Origin: Microbacteriaceae bacterium PS02068
GTDB lineage: Bacteria; Actinomycetota; Actinomycetes; Actinomycetales; Microbacteriaceae
Direction: 5' to 3'
Length of the DNA stretch: 64,000 bases
NCBI GenBank assembly: GCA_029959325.1
Contig: JASCPF010000001.1
Span: 1-64,000, forward strand
Each line of letters opens with the position of its first letter. The stretch's first letter is position 1. The translations under genes were made by a program, and so were the position numbers. The notes beneath the pieces are model-generated. The model was not told the DNA's origin and did no database searches. It worked only from the letters and a program-made list of their open reading frames with translations. Shown here in pieces: positions 1 to 7,721 of the stretch.

Positions 1-417
1 TGTGGGGGCGCGGCCCCCCGCGCCCCCCCCCGGGGCGGGGGGGCCCCCCGCCGCCGAGCGCGCCGGCTGCGCGAGCGCCACGTGCGTGCTCACCGCCGCG
101 GCGATGGCCAAGGCGACCGCCGCGAGCGCCCACCGGGTCCGTGCCGGCTGCGCGGCGCGGGCCCCGCAGAAGGGGGCGATCAGCGCGAGGGCCCACGCGA
201 CGGTCGAGAACGCCACGGCCGCCTCGGGGTGGAGAATCGTCGCTGCGGCGCCCACCCATGCCAGCGCGGCCACGGGTACGAGGCGCGCATCTCGTCGGCG
301 CAGGCGCCGCAGACTCGGCCCGCGCCACGACGCATCTGCGGCCCCGCCCGCGGGCGGCGCAGTCGCTCCGGCCTCGGTCGCGCCGGCGGCGAGACGCGGC
401 GGCGCGGCCACGCTCAC
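1..417 (-). CDS. comEC: ComEC N-terminus (DNA uptake channel), partial
   Basis: The minus-strand reading frame starts with GTG at 417, overlapping the comEA stop by four bases (GTGA), and runs off the window start, giving 139 codons. After a basic, arginine-rich stretch the protein has two or three Ala/Val/Leu-rich membrane segments (about residues 50-115), as expected for the start of ComEC. ComEC forms the inner-membrane channel through which single-stranded DNA enters during competence. The assignment rests on position directly after comEA plus the membrane pattern; the conserved competence domain lies outside the window. The last ~20 codons (bases 1-60) become Gly/Pro-only because of long G and C runs, which is probably sequence error rather than real protein. 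Confidence 0.7.
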   Translation of the reverse strand, partial: MSVAAPPRLAAGATEAGATAPPAGGAADASWRGPSLRRLRRRDARLVPVAALAWVGAAATILHPEAAVAFSTVAWALALIAPFCGARAAQPARTRWALAAVALAIAAAVSTHVALAQPARSAAGGPPAPGGGAGGRAPT

Positions 418-1028
418 ACCGTGACCAGGTCGCGAAGGCCCGCGAGCATCTTGTCGCCGATCCCCGGCACCGAGAGCAGATCATCGACGCTCGTGAACCG
501 TCCGTTCGCCTCGCGCCAGTCGATGATGCGCTGCGCGATGGCGGGGCCCACCCGAGGCAGGGTGTCGAGCGCGGCGACATCGGCGGTGTTGAGGTTCACT
601 CTGCCGTCCGTGGCTATCCCGGGCGCGGCAGCGTCCGCCGGGGGCGCCGCGCCGAGCACGGGCACCTGCAGCTGCTCTCCGTCGGTGAGGCGCCGCGCAA
701 GGTTGACGGCCGTCGCATCGGCATCCGGCGTCATTCCGCCTGCCGCGGCGATGACGTCGACGACCCGCGCACCGTCTTCCAGTCGGTAGAGCCCCGGCCG
801 CGCGACCGCGCCGAACACGTGCACGTAGAGCGACGGCATGTCGACGCTGCCCGTTGCTCCGACGATGGCCTCCCCCGCCCCGGGCACGTCGGTCGCGCCC
901 CACGATCGCACGACGCCGATGCCGACCGACACCGCGAGCGCCACGACCACCACCACGATCGCCGCGCCGACCCCGAGGCGCCGGCGCGCGGGTGCGCGCC
1001 CCTCCAGAGTCGCTCCGCTCACCCGCAC
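414..1028 (-). CDS. comEA: ComEA-like helix-hairpin-helix DNA-binding protein
   Basis: The protein has 204 residues from a GTG start. An N-terminal basic stretch is followed by one membrane anchor (about residues 19-42, VVVVVALAVSVGIGVV). A SLBB-like soluble domain (about 65-130) comes next. The C-terminus has tandem helix-hairpin-helix motifs (NLNTADVAALDTLPRVGPAI and SVDDLLSVPGIGDKMLAGL), the part that binds double-stranded DNA non-specifically at the cell surface and hands it to ComEC. The gene overlaps comEC by four bases, so the two are translationally coupled. The start is uncertain because GTG codons also occur two codons later and no Shine-Dalgarno is evident. Many actinobacteria carry these genes without demonstrated competence. 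Confidence 0.9.
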   Translation of the reverse strand: MRVSGATLEGRAPARRRLGVGAAIVVVVVALAVSVGIGVVRSWGATDVPGAGEAIVGATGSVDMPSLYVHVFGAVARPGLYRLEDGARVVDVIAAAGGMTPDADATAVNLARRLTDGEQLQVPVLGAAPPADAAAPGIATDGRVNLNTADVAALDTLPRVGPAIAQRIIDWREANGRFTSVDDLLSVPGIGDKMLAGLRDLVTV

Positions 1029-1143
1029 ACACTGCCACCCCGCGCAGCGGCGTGAACGCCCTACCGACGGATCAGTGGACGGATGCCGAAATCAGCGCAC
1101 TGGGGAGGAGGCGCCGCCGCCGCGAACCGGCCGCCGCCCCGGC

Positions 1144-3732
1144 TCAGGCGGTGGTGAAGCTGACGACCTTCGGGGCACGGACCACGGCGCGGGCGATCTC
1201 GCGCCCGGCGAGCGACCGCACGATCTTCTCGTCGGCGCGCGCCAATGCCTCGAGCTCGTCCGGCGAGATGCGCGCCGGCACGGTCAGGGTGCCGCGCACC
1301 TTGCCGTCGACCTGCACGACCGCCGTCACCGATTCTTCGACGAGCAGCGTCGGGTCGGCCTGGCGCCAGGTCACGAGCCCGACGAACGGCGGGTAGCCGA
1401 GTCGCGACCACATCTCCTCCGCGGTGTGCGGAGCGAACAGATCGAGGATCATCGCGAGCGCTTCGGCCGCCTCGCGCACGGCGGGGTCATTCGCACCGGC
1501 GCCCGAGTCGATCGTCTTGCGGATCGCGTTGACGAGCTCCATCAGGCGCGCGACGACGACGTTGAACTTCGTCTGCTCGACGAGGCCCTGCACGTCGGCC
1601 CACAGGCGGTGCGTGACGCGGCGCAGCGCCGGGTCGCCTTCCGCCCAGATCACGTCGGGAGAGCTGTCGACCTCACTCGAGATGCGCAGCGCGCGCGCCA
1701 AGAACTTGGCGGCGCCGGTCGTCGAGACGTCGTTCCAGTCCTTGTCGTCCTCGACGGGCCCTGCGAAAGCGAGCGCGACGCGCAGCGCGTCGGCTCCGTG
1801 CGCGTTGAGCTCCTCTTGGAAGAGCACGAGGTTGCCCTTGCTCTTGCTCATCTTCGCGCCGTCGAGGATCACCATGCCCTGGTTGATCAGATTCGAGAAG
1901 GGCTCGGTGAACTCGACGAGTCCCATGTCGAACAGCGCCTTCGTGATGAAGCGCGCGTACAGCAGGTGCAGAATCGCGTGCTCGACGCCGCCGATGTAGA
2001 AGTCGACTGGCCCCCAGCGATCCGCTTCCCGCGACGAGAAGGCTTCGTTCCGGTCGCCCGGCGAGAGGAACCGCAGGAAGTACCACGAGCTGTCGACGAA
2101 GGTGTCCATCGTGTCGGGATCGCGCAGCGCCGGCTCGCCGGTCTCGGGATCGACCGTGCTCACCCACTCGGTCGCGGCGCCCAGCGGCGATGCGCCCTTG
2201 GGTGTCAGGTCGAGCCCTTCGACGGGCGGCAACTCGACGGGCAGCTGGTCGGCCGGGACGGGAACGATGCGGCCGTCCGCGGTGTGGATCATCGGGATCG
2301 GCGTGCCCCAGAAGCGCTGCCGCGAGATCAGCCAGTCACGCAGCCGGTAGGTCTTCGTGGCGCGACCGTTGCCGGATGCCTCGAGCTCTTCGATCACGCG
2401 GGCGATCGCGTTGCGCTTGCTCAGTCCGTCGAGCGAGCCCGAACCCGTCAGGCGTCCCTCGCCGGTCAGCGCGATGCCGGTGACGGCCGGGTCGATGTCG
2501 CCCAGGAAGGGTCCCGGATCGATCGGCACGCCCTCGTCGTCCAGCTCGATCACCGGGATCGCGCCCGTGACGGGCGCGGTCGTGTCCACGACCACCTTGA
2601 CGGGCAGATCGAACGCACGCGCGAAGTCGAGGTCGCGCTGGTCGTGGGCGGGCACGGCCATCACGGCGCCGTGGCCGTAGTCGGCCAGCACGTAGTCGGC
2701 GGCCCAGATCGGCAGGCGGGCGCCGTTGATCGGGTTGATCGCGAACCGCTCGAGGAACACGCCGGTCTTCGGGCGGTCGGCGGTCTGGCGTTCGATCTCA
2801 CTCGTCTTCTGCACCGCGCCGAGGTAGTCCTGGAAGCGCATACGCGCCTCGGCGGATGCCCCGGCAACGAGTTCGGCCGCCAGGTCGGAGTCGGGGGCGA
2901 CCACCATGAAGGTCGCCCCGTGCAGCGTGTCGGGGCGCGTCGAGAAGACGGTGACCTTCTCGTCCCGGCCCTCGATCTCGAAGTCGATGTCGGCGCCGAC
3001 CGAGCGCCCGATCCAGTTGCGCTGCATCTGCAGCACCTTGTGCGGCCAGAAGCCCTCGAGCTGGTTCAGATCATCGAGCAGACGGTCCGCGTAGTCGGTG
3101 ATCTTGAAGTACCACTGGGTCAGCTTCTTCTTGATGACCTCGGTGCCGCAGCGTTCGCACCGGCCGTCGACGACCTGCTCGTTCGCGAGCACGGTCTGGT
3201 CGTGCGGGCACCAGTTGACCGGGCTCTCCTTGCGATACGCCAGCCCGCGCTCGTGCAGCTTCTGGAACAGCCACTGGTTCCAGCGGTAGTACTCGGGATC
3301 GGAGGTGTGCAGCACCCGCGACCAGTCGAACGAGACACCGTACTGCTGCATGCTCGCTCGCTGCTGTGCGATGTTCTCGTAGGTCCAGCCGCGCGGCTCG
3401 GCCCCGCGCTTGATCGCGGCGTTCTCGGCCGGCAGCCCGAAGCTGTCCCACCCGATCGGGTTGAGCACGTTGTAGCCGCGGTGACGCCAGAAGCGCGCCA
3501 CGATGTCGGAGTACAAGTAGTTCTCGGCGTGCCCCATGTGCAGATCGCCCGAGGGATACGGGAACATCGCCAGCACGTACTTGCGGGGTCGCGTGTCGGC
3601 CTCGCCACCGGCGCGGAACGGGTCTTGCTCAGCCCAAAGCCGCTGCCACTTCTGCTGGATCTCGTGCGTCACGGCACGGGGATCGGGCGCGCTGCTGTCA
3701 GCGGCAGGAGCGGTATCGACGGGGCTGCTCAT
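1144..3732 (-). CDS. leuS: Leucyl-tRNA synthetase
   Basis: A class I synthetase of 862 residues that charges tRNA-Leu. The HIGH-type motif is HMGH at residues 65-68 (preceded by YPSGDL), the CP1 editing domain occupies roughly 230-430, and the KMSKS motif (KMSKSKGN) lies near residue 629. A zinc-type CPHD/CERC segment is visible around 190-220 ([15 protein letters not shown]). The C-terminal anticodon-binding helices and LeuRS tail ([15 protein letters not shown]) are complete. Upstream there is no Shine-Dalgarno. A TAGGTT box at 3745-3750 lies only ten bases before the ATG, suggesting a very short or leaderless mRNA. The 115 bp between its stop and comEA hold GC-rich inverted sequence but no convincing terminator. 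Confidence 0.98.
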   Translation of the reverse strand: MSSPVDTAPAADSSAPDPRAVTHEIQQKWQRLWAEQDPFRAGGEADTRPRKYVLAMFPYPSGDLHMGHAENYLYSDIVARFWRHRGYNVLNPIGWDSFGLPAENAAIKRGAEPRGWTYENIAQQRASMQQYGVSFDWSRVLHTSDPEYYRWNQWLFQKLHERGLAYRKESPVNWCPHDQTVLANEQVVDGRCERCGTEVIKKKLTQWYFKITDYADRLLDDLNQLEGFWPHKVLQMQRNWIGRSVGADIDFEIEGRDEKVTVFSTRPDTLHGATFMVVAPDSDLAAELVAGASAEARMRFQDYLGAVQKTSEIERQTADRPKTGVFLERFAINPINGARLPIWAADYVLADYGHGAVMAVPAHDQRDLDFARAFDLPVKVVVDTTAPVTGAIPVIELDDEGVPIDPGPFLGDIDPAVTGIALTGEGRLTGSGSLDGLSKRNAIARVIEELEASGNGRATKTYRLRDWLISRQRFWGTPIPMIHTADGRIVPVPADQLPVELPPVEGLDLTPKGASPLGAATEWVSTVDPETGEPALRDPDTMDTFVDSSWYFLRFLSPGDRNEAFSSREADRWGPVDFYIGGVEHAILHLLYARFITKALFDMGLVEFTEPFSNLINQGMVILDGAKMSKSKGNLVLFQEELNAHGADALRVALAFAGPVEDDKDWNDVSTTGAAKFLARALRISSEVDSSPDVIWAEGDPALRRVTHRLWADVQGLVEQTKFNVVVARLMELVNAIRKTIDSGAGANDPAVREAAEALAMILDLFAPHTAEEMWSRLGYPPFVGLVTWRQADPTLLVEESVTAVVQVDGKVRGTLTVPARISPDELEALARADEKIVRSLAGREIARAVVRAPKVVSFTTA

Positions 3733-3804
3733 GAGAAGGAAGAACCTATCGTGCGGGTGTGGGAAGCGCAGAACGCGCGTCTCCAGCCTACCGGACCGGC
3801 ACTT

Positions 3805-5139
3805 TCACCAGCCGTCGGGCAGGCTCGCTCCGAGCGCCGCCAACGGACCGCGCGCCTTGACGGCGACCTCCGCAACCTCGGCATCCGCATCCGACAGCCA
3901 GGTGATTCCGCCGCCCGCACCGACGTACGCTCCGCCGGGATGCACGACGATCGACCGGATCGTCATCGCGAGGTCGGCGCGTCCATCGTCACCGATCCAG
4001 CCGAAGCACCCGGCGTAGACACCGCGCGGACCGCCTTCGAGGCTCTGCAGGATCGTCATCGCCGACAGCTTCGGCGCACCCGTCATGCTGCCGGCGGGAA
4101 ACGCCGCCGCGAACAGCTCGCCGACGGTGGTTCCGGGCCGCAGCCTGCCCGCGACGGTACTCACGAGCTGATGCACGGCGGGGTACGACTCGATCTCGAG
4201 CAGCCGCTCGGCCGCGACCGCGCCGGGCACGCACACGCGTTGCAGATCGTTGCGCATGAGGTCGACGATCATCACGTTCTCGGCGCGCTCCTTGTCCGAC
4301 GCCGCGAGTTCTGCCGCCAGCGCGGCATCCACCTCCGGATCCTCGCTGCGCGGTCTCGTCCCCTTGATCGGCCGCGTACGCACGATGCCCTCGTCGACGT
4401 GCAGGAACTGCTCAGGGCTGGCCGACAGCAGCGCGTGCTCGCCGATCCGGATCAGTCCGCCGTGATGGCTTGGCTGAGTGTGTCGCAGGCGGCGGTAGAC
4501 GGCGACCGGGTCGATCGGTGTGGATGCCTCGACGCTGAACCGGGTCGTGAGGCAGAGCTGGTAGGCGTCGCCGGCGCGGATCGCAGCGCGACAGCGCTCG
4601 ATGAGGTCGGCGTACGCGCCCGAGGAGTGTCGGGAGTCGGCGATGTGGGATGCCTCGGCGGGCGGCTCGAGGTCGGATGCCTCGACGCGGCCTTGCCACT
4701 GCGCGAGGTCGCCCGCCGCCGCGCTCAGATCGCCCGCTGGTGCGATCAGCCAGCTCGTGCGCGTCGAGTGGTCGAACGCGATGAGCCGATCGACACGCAG
4801 CGCCGCGTGACGGGGGTCGGTCGGATCCTCCGACGCGGGAGCCCCCGCCCGTCGCGCTCCGCCGTCGTAGTCGCTCCAGCCGACCCAGCCGCCGCCGAAT
4901 CCGCCGGGGATCGCGTCCGCAGCATCCGCGGAACTGTCGATCGCTGTCGCGAGGGTCACGTCCGGCGCGAAGCCGGTCACGGGGCGGCCGCTGCCGATCC
5001 AGCTCCATCCCCGGGTGGCGCCCGGGCCGGCATCCAGCCAGAACGCATTCGACGCGCGGCCCGGACCGGCCAGGAAGAGCGCCTCGGGATCCGTCCACTC
5101 GATGCGCTGTGAGGCAGGAGCGGCAGGGGATGACGACAC
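3805..5139 (-). CDS. pabB: Chorismate-binding enzyme, aminodeoxychorismate synthase component I
   Basis: The protein has 444 residues of the anthranilate synthase component I family. Key stretches are RPIKGTRPR (about 270), the ENVMIVDLMRNDL block, HQLVSTVAGRL, GSMTGAPK and YAGCFGWIG near the C-terminus. The IKGT signature favours PabB, which converts chorismate to 4-amino-4-deoxychorismate for folate synthesis, over TrpE (usually PIAGT). No glutamine amidotransferase partner (pabA) or lyase (pabC) is adjacent. Start GTG 5139 is supported by a TAACGT box at 5146-5151, six bases upstream, which predicts a leaderless transcript. A salicylate or isochorismate synthase role is less likely given the PabB motif. 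Confidence 0.88.
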   Translation of the reverse strand: MSSSPAAPASQRIEWTDPEALFLAGPGRASNAFWLDAGPGATRGWSWIGSGRPVTGFAPDVTLATAIDSSADAADAIPGGFGGGWVGWSDYDGGARRAGAPASEDPTDPRHAALRVDRLIAFDHSTRTSWLIAPAGDLSAAAGDLAQWQGRVEASDLEPPAEASHIADSRHSSGAYADLIERCRAAIRAGDAYQLCLTTRFSVEASTPIDPVAVYRRLRHTQPSHHGGLIRIGEHALLSASPEQFLHVDEGIVRTRPIKGTRPRSEDPEVDAALAAELAASDKERAENVMIVDLMRNDLQRVCVPGAVAAERLLEIESYPAVHQLVSTVAGRLRPGTTVGELFAAAFPAGSMTGAPKLSAMTILQSLEGGPRGVYAGCFGWIGDDGRADLAMTIRSIVVHPGGAYVGAGGGITWLSDADAEVAEVAVKARGPLAALGASLPDGW

Positions 5140-5151
5140 GCGCCCACGTTA
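5140..5151 (-). promoter_or_regulatory. Leaderless -10 element of pabB
   Basis: On the minus strand TAACGT (5151-5146) is followed by six bases and then the GTG start at 5139, so the transcript would begin at or next to the start codon. Confidence 0.5.
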
Positions 5152-5235
5152 CCGGCCGCGGCATCGAGCGTGGCCGGGGCCGCCCGGCGTGAGAGCCCGA
5201 GGCATTCTTACAGGAGCGCGGCGGGGCGCGCGGAT

Positions 5236-5241
5236 TACGCT
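5236..5241 (+). promoter_or_regulatory. -10 element of the dedA-app1 operon
   Basis: TACGCT lies six bases before the GTG at 5248. No Shine-Dalgarno precedes that GTG, which supports leaderless expression from this start rather than from in-frame codons further upstream. Confidence 0.5.
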
Positions 5242-5247
5242 GGGGCG

Positions 5248-5928
5248 GTGAACGAGTTCTTGACGTGGCTGCTGGATGCCGTGCAGAGCGTCGATCCCGT
5301 TCTGCGCACCCTTCTCGCGGGCATCGCGATCATGCTCGAGACCAGCGTCTTGATCGGATTGATCGTGCCCGGCGACACGGTGGTGCTCGTCGCGGCGACT
5401 GCCGTCGATTCGTTCGCCGAGGGCGCGGTTCTCGTCGTCATCGTGATCATCGGCGCCCTCATCGGCGAGAGCATCGGGTTCTGGCTCGGCAGGTGGCTCG
5501 GCCCACGCATTCGCTTCTCGCGCCTCGGCAGGCGGCTCGGCGAAGACAACTGGGCGCGTTCCGAGCTCTATCTTCGGCGGCGCGGCGGCCCCGCGATCTT
5601 CCTGTCGCGATTCCTCCCCGTGCTGCACTCGCTCGTGCCACTCACCGTGGGGATGAGCGGCTTCTCGTACCGACGTTTTCTGGCGTGGACCGCGCCCGCG
5701 TGCACCGTCTGGGCGATCGCGTATGTGAGCGTGGGCGCCGCAGCGGCCGGAACATATCGCGAGCTGTCGAACCAGCTTCACTACGCCGGATACGTCTTCG
5801 TCGGCACCATCGCGGTGTTCCTCGTGCTGGCCTACGTGATCAAGCGCCTCATCGTGCGCAGTGAGGCGCGGCACATGGCGCACGAGCACGCCGACGACGA
5901 CACCGCTCCGGGCCGCGTGGGAGACTGA
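5248..5928 (+). CDS. DedA / SNARE-associated family membrane protein
   Basis: The protein has 226 residues from GTG 5248. It carries the DedA fold: an amphipathic first helix (LTWLLDAVQSVDP), re-entrant segments with the acidic and glycine-rich motif MLETSVLIGLIVPGDTVVL, the FxxRFxP-type motif (FLSRFLPVLHSLVPLTVG, about residues 117-135) and several further membrane helices. DedA proteins include flippases that return undecaprenyl phosphate or phosphatidylethanolamine across the membrane; which lipid this one moves cannot be told. The stop is four bases before the ATG of the App1-type phosphatase gene, so the two form an operon. The C-terminus is a charged cytoplasmic tail. Confidence 0.9.
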   Translation: MNEFLTWLLDAVQSVDPVLRTLLAGIAIMLETSVLIGLIVPGDTVVLVAATAVDSFAEGAVLVVIVIIGALIGESIGFWLGRWLGPRIRFSRLGRRLGEDNWARSELYLRRRGGPAIFLSRFLPVLHSLVPLTVGMSGFSYRRFLAWTAPACTVWAIAYVSVGAAAAGTYRELSNQLHYAGYVFVGTIAVFLVLAYVIKRLIVRSEARHMAHEHADDDTAPGRVGD

Positions 5929-5932
5929 TACG

Positions 5933-6967
5933 ATGTCTCCCGAACCCGCGCCCCGCACCAAGGTGCTGTGGATCGCGCGCCTGGAATACCGCTTCCACGC
6001 CTGGCGAGAGCGACGAGCCCGTGCGCGGGGCAACATGCCGAGCGTCGCAGGCTTCCCCGGCTACGGCGGCGAGGATTGGGTGCGGGTGCTCGGTCGTGTG
6101 CTGATCGTCCCGCCCGTGCCCACCAAGCATCGCGGCGAGTACGCCAGTGTGCGCGGGTGGCGCGCCTTCGCCTCGGTCCCCGTCGGCTACGCGCAGGCCA
6201 CCGTCACGATCGACGGGGTGAGCCACGATGTCGTCGCCGACCGCGGCGGCGTGATCGACACCGTGCTGCCGGCGCGCCTCGAGCCGGGCTGGCAGCCCGT
6301 GACGATGTCGGTCGAGGGCTCAGAACCCTTCGAGACGCGGGTGTTCATCGTGGCATCCGATGTGCGCTTCGGTGTCGTGTCCGACGTCGACGACACGGTG
6401 ATGGTCACCGCGCTGCCGCGGCCGTTCGTCGCGGCGTGGAACTCGTTCGTACTCGACGAGCATGCGCGCCAGCCGGTGCCTGGCATGGCGGTGCTCATCG
6501 AACGTCTGATGCGAGATCACCCGGGATCCCCCATCATCTATCTGTCGACCGGCGCATGGAACGTCGCGCCCACGCTGCAGCGCTTCATGCGGCGACACCT
6601 CTATCCGCCCGGTGCGCTGCTGCTGACCGACTGGGGTCCGACGCACGACCGCTGGTTCCGCAGCGGTCGCGAGCACAAGGAACACAACCTCCGGCGTCTG
6701 GCCCGCGAGTTCCCGCACGTGAAGTGGATGCTCATCGGCGATGACGGGCAGCACGACGACGATCTCTACACCGCCTTCACGAGCGAGTTCCCCGATCTCG
6801 TCACGGCGGTCGCCATCCGCCGCCTCTCCCCCACCGAGGCCGTTTTCGCCGGGGGCCGCACGGCGGTGAACGACCACTCGGCCGCCGGTGTGCCGTGGGT
6901 GTCGGAATCGGACGGTTCCGAACTGCTCGATCGCCTGACCGAGGCCGGTGTCATCGACGCCGACTGA
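5933..6967 (+). CDS. App1-type phosphatidate phosphatase (DUF2183)
   Basis: The protein has 344 residues from ATG 5933; longer upstream readings only add dedA sequence. The C-terminal half is the App1 catalytic domain of the HAD superfamily: the nucleophile motif DVDDTVMVT near residue 153, YLSTGAWN (motif II, the Ser/Thr region), a Lys-containing REHKEHNL stretch, and LIGDDGQHD (motif III). Yeast App1 is a Mg-dependent phosphatidate phosphatase; bacterial homologues are mostly uncharacterised. The N-terminal ~130 residues look like a beta-rich domain. No signal peptide is seen, so the enzyme is probably cytoplasmic or membrane-peripheral. Coupling to a DedA gene suggests shared work on a membrane lipid phosphate (inference). 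Confidence 0.88.
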   Translation: MSPEPAPRTKVLWIARLEYRFHAWRERRARARGNMPSVAGFPGYGGEDWVRVLGRVLIVPPVPTKHRGEYASVRGWRAFASVPVGYAQATVTIDGVSHDVVADRGGVIDTVLPARLEPGWQPVTMSVEGSEPFETRVFIVASDVRFGVVSDVDDTVMVTALPRPFVAAWNSFVLDEHARQPVPGMAVLIERLMRDHPGSPIIYLSTGAWNVAPTLQRFMRRHLYPPGALLLTDWGPTHDRWFRSGREHKEHNLRRLAREFPHVKWMLIGDDGQHDDDLYTAFTSEFPDLVTAVAIRRLSPTEAVFAGGRTAVNDHSAAGVPWVSESDGSELLDRLTEAGVIDAD

Positions 6968-6988
6968 TCCGGTGTCGGCGGGCACCCG

Positions 6989-6994
6989 TAGGCT
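6989..6994 (+). promoter_or_regulatory. -10 element of the SRAP gene
   Basis: TAGGCT ends seven bases before the ATG at 7002. This predicts a leaderless mRNA and decides the start, because SRAP proteins must begin Met-Cys. Confidence 0.55.
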
Positions 6995-7001
6995 GAGCGC
7001 C

Positions 7002-7715
7002 ATGTGTGGACGATTCGTCGTGGCAGCCCAGGGGTCCGAGCTCGTGAGCGTGCTCCGCGTCGATCTCGAGGCCGACGATCTGCCCGCGCCCTCGTACAAC
7101 GTGGCGCCGACCGATCGCGTCGCGATCGTGCTCGACTCGGCGAAGACCGAGCCGCCGACGAGGCGTCTCGAGGCGGCGCGGTGGGGGCTCATTCCCGCCT
7201 GGGCGAAAGACGTGTCGATCGGGTCGCGGGCGTTCAACGCGCGCTCGGAAGAGGTCGAAGACAAGCCGATGTTCCGGCAGGCGCTCATCAAGAGGCGAGC
7301 CGTCGTCCCGGCATCCGGCTACTACGAATGGCACACCCAAGACGGCGTGAAGACGCCGTACTACATCCACCCGGTCGACGACTCTCCGTTGCTGTTCGCG
7401 GGGCTGTACGAGTGGTGGAAGGATGCCTCGAAGCCCGACGACGATCCCGCGCGCTGGGTGCTGAGCTTCACCATCATGACGCGCGCCGCCACCGGCGATC
7501 TCGGGTCGATCCACGACCGCATGCCGCTGTTCATCGACGCCGACTACGCGGACGTCTGGCTCGACCCGACGACCGACAACGTCGGTGACCTGCTGGATGC
7601 CACGATCGACGCTGCGCCCGACATCGTCGACGGCCTGTCGCTGCGCCAGGTGGGCCCCGACGTCGGCAACGTGCGCAACAACGGGCCGGAGCTCATCGCC
7701 CCGGCCCGCCTCTGA
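7002..7715 (+). CDS. SRAP-domain protein (YedK/HMCES family)
   Basis: The protein has 237 residues and starts MCGRFVV. After Met removal the catalytic Cys2 becomes the N-terminus and forms a thiazolidine crosslink with abasic sites in single-stranded DNA, protecting them from cleavage. Other family residues are visible: the NVAPT segment (Asn, about residue 36), RWGLIPAWAKD, FNARSEE, RRAVVPASGYYEWH (catalytic Glu within YYEW) and SIHDRMPLFI (catalytic His). The start is fixed by the Met-Cys rule and a leaderless promoter. The gene is convergent with the PTS gene, six bases between stops, with no obvious terminator between them. Confidence 0.95.
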   Translation: MCGRFVVAAQGSELVSVLRVDLEADDLPAPSYNVAPTDRVAIVLDSAKTEPPTRRLEAARWGLIPAWAKDVSIGSRAFNARSEEVEDKPMFRQALIKRRAVVPASGYYEWHTQDGVKTPYYIHPVDDSPLLFAGLYEWWKDASKPDDDPARWVLSFTIMTRAATGDLGSIHDRMPLFIDADYADVWLDPTTDNVGDLLDATIDAAPDIVDGLSLRQVGPDVGNVRNNGPELIAPARL

Positions 7716-7721
7716 GCGCGG

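Noticed and set aside
1029-1143. leuS terminator in the gap before comEA
   Set aside because: Only GC-rich imperfect pairing without a defined stem-loop or T-tract.
838-5112. A 1424-codon plus-strand open frame opposite leuS and pabB
   Set aside because: Arg/Asp/His-rich composition typical of antisense frames in high-GC DNA; leuS and pabB on the minus strand have complete family motifs.
5861-5932. An upstream start for the App1 gene
   Set aside because: It would only add translated dedA sequence; ATG 5933 lies directly after the dedA stop and fits the domain start.
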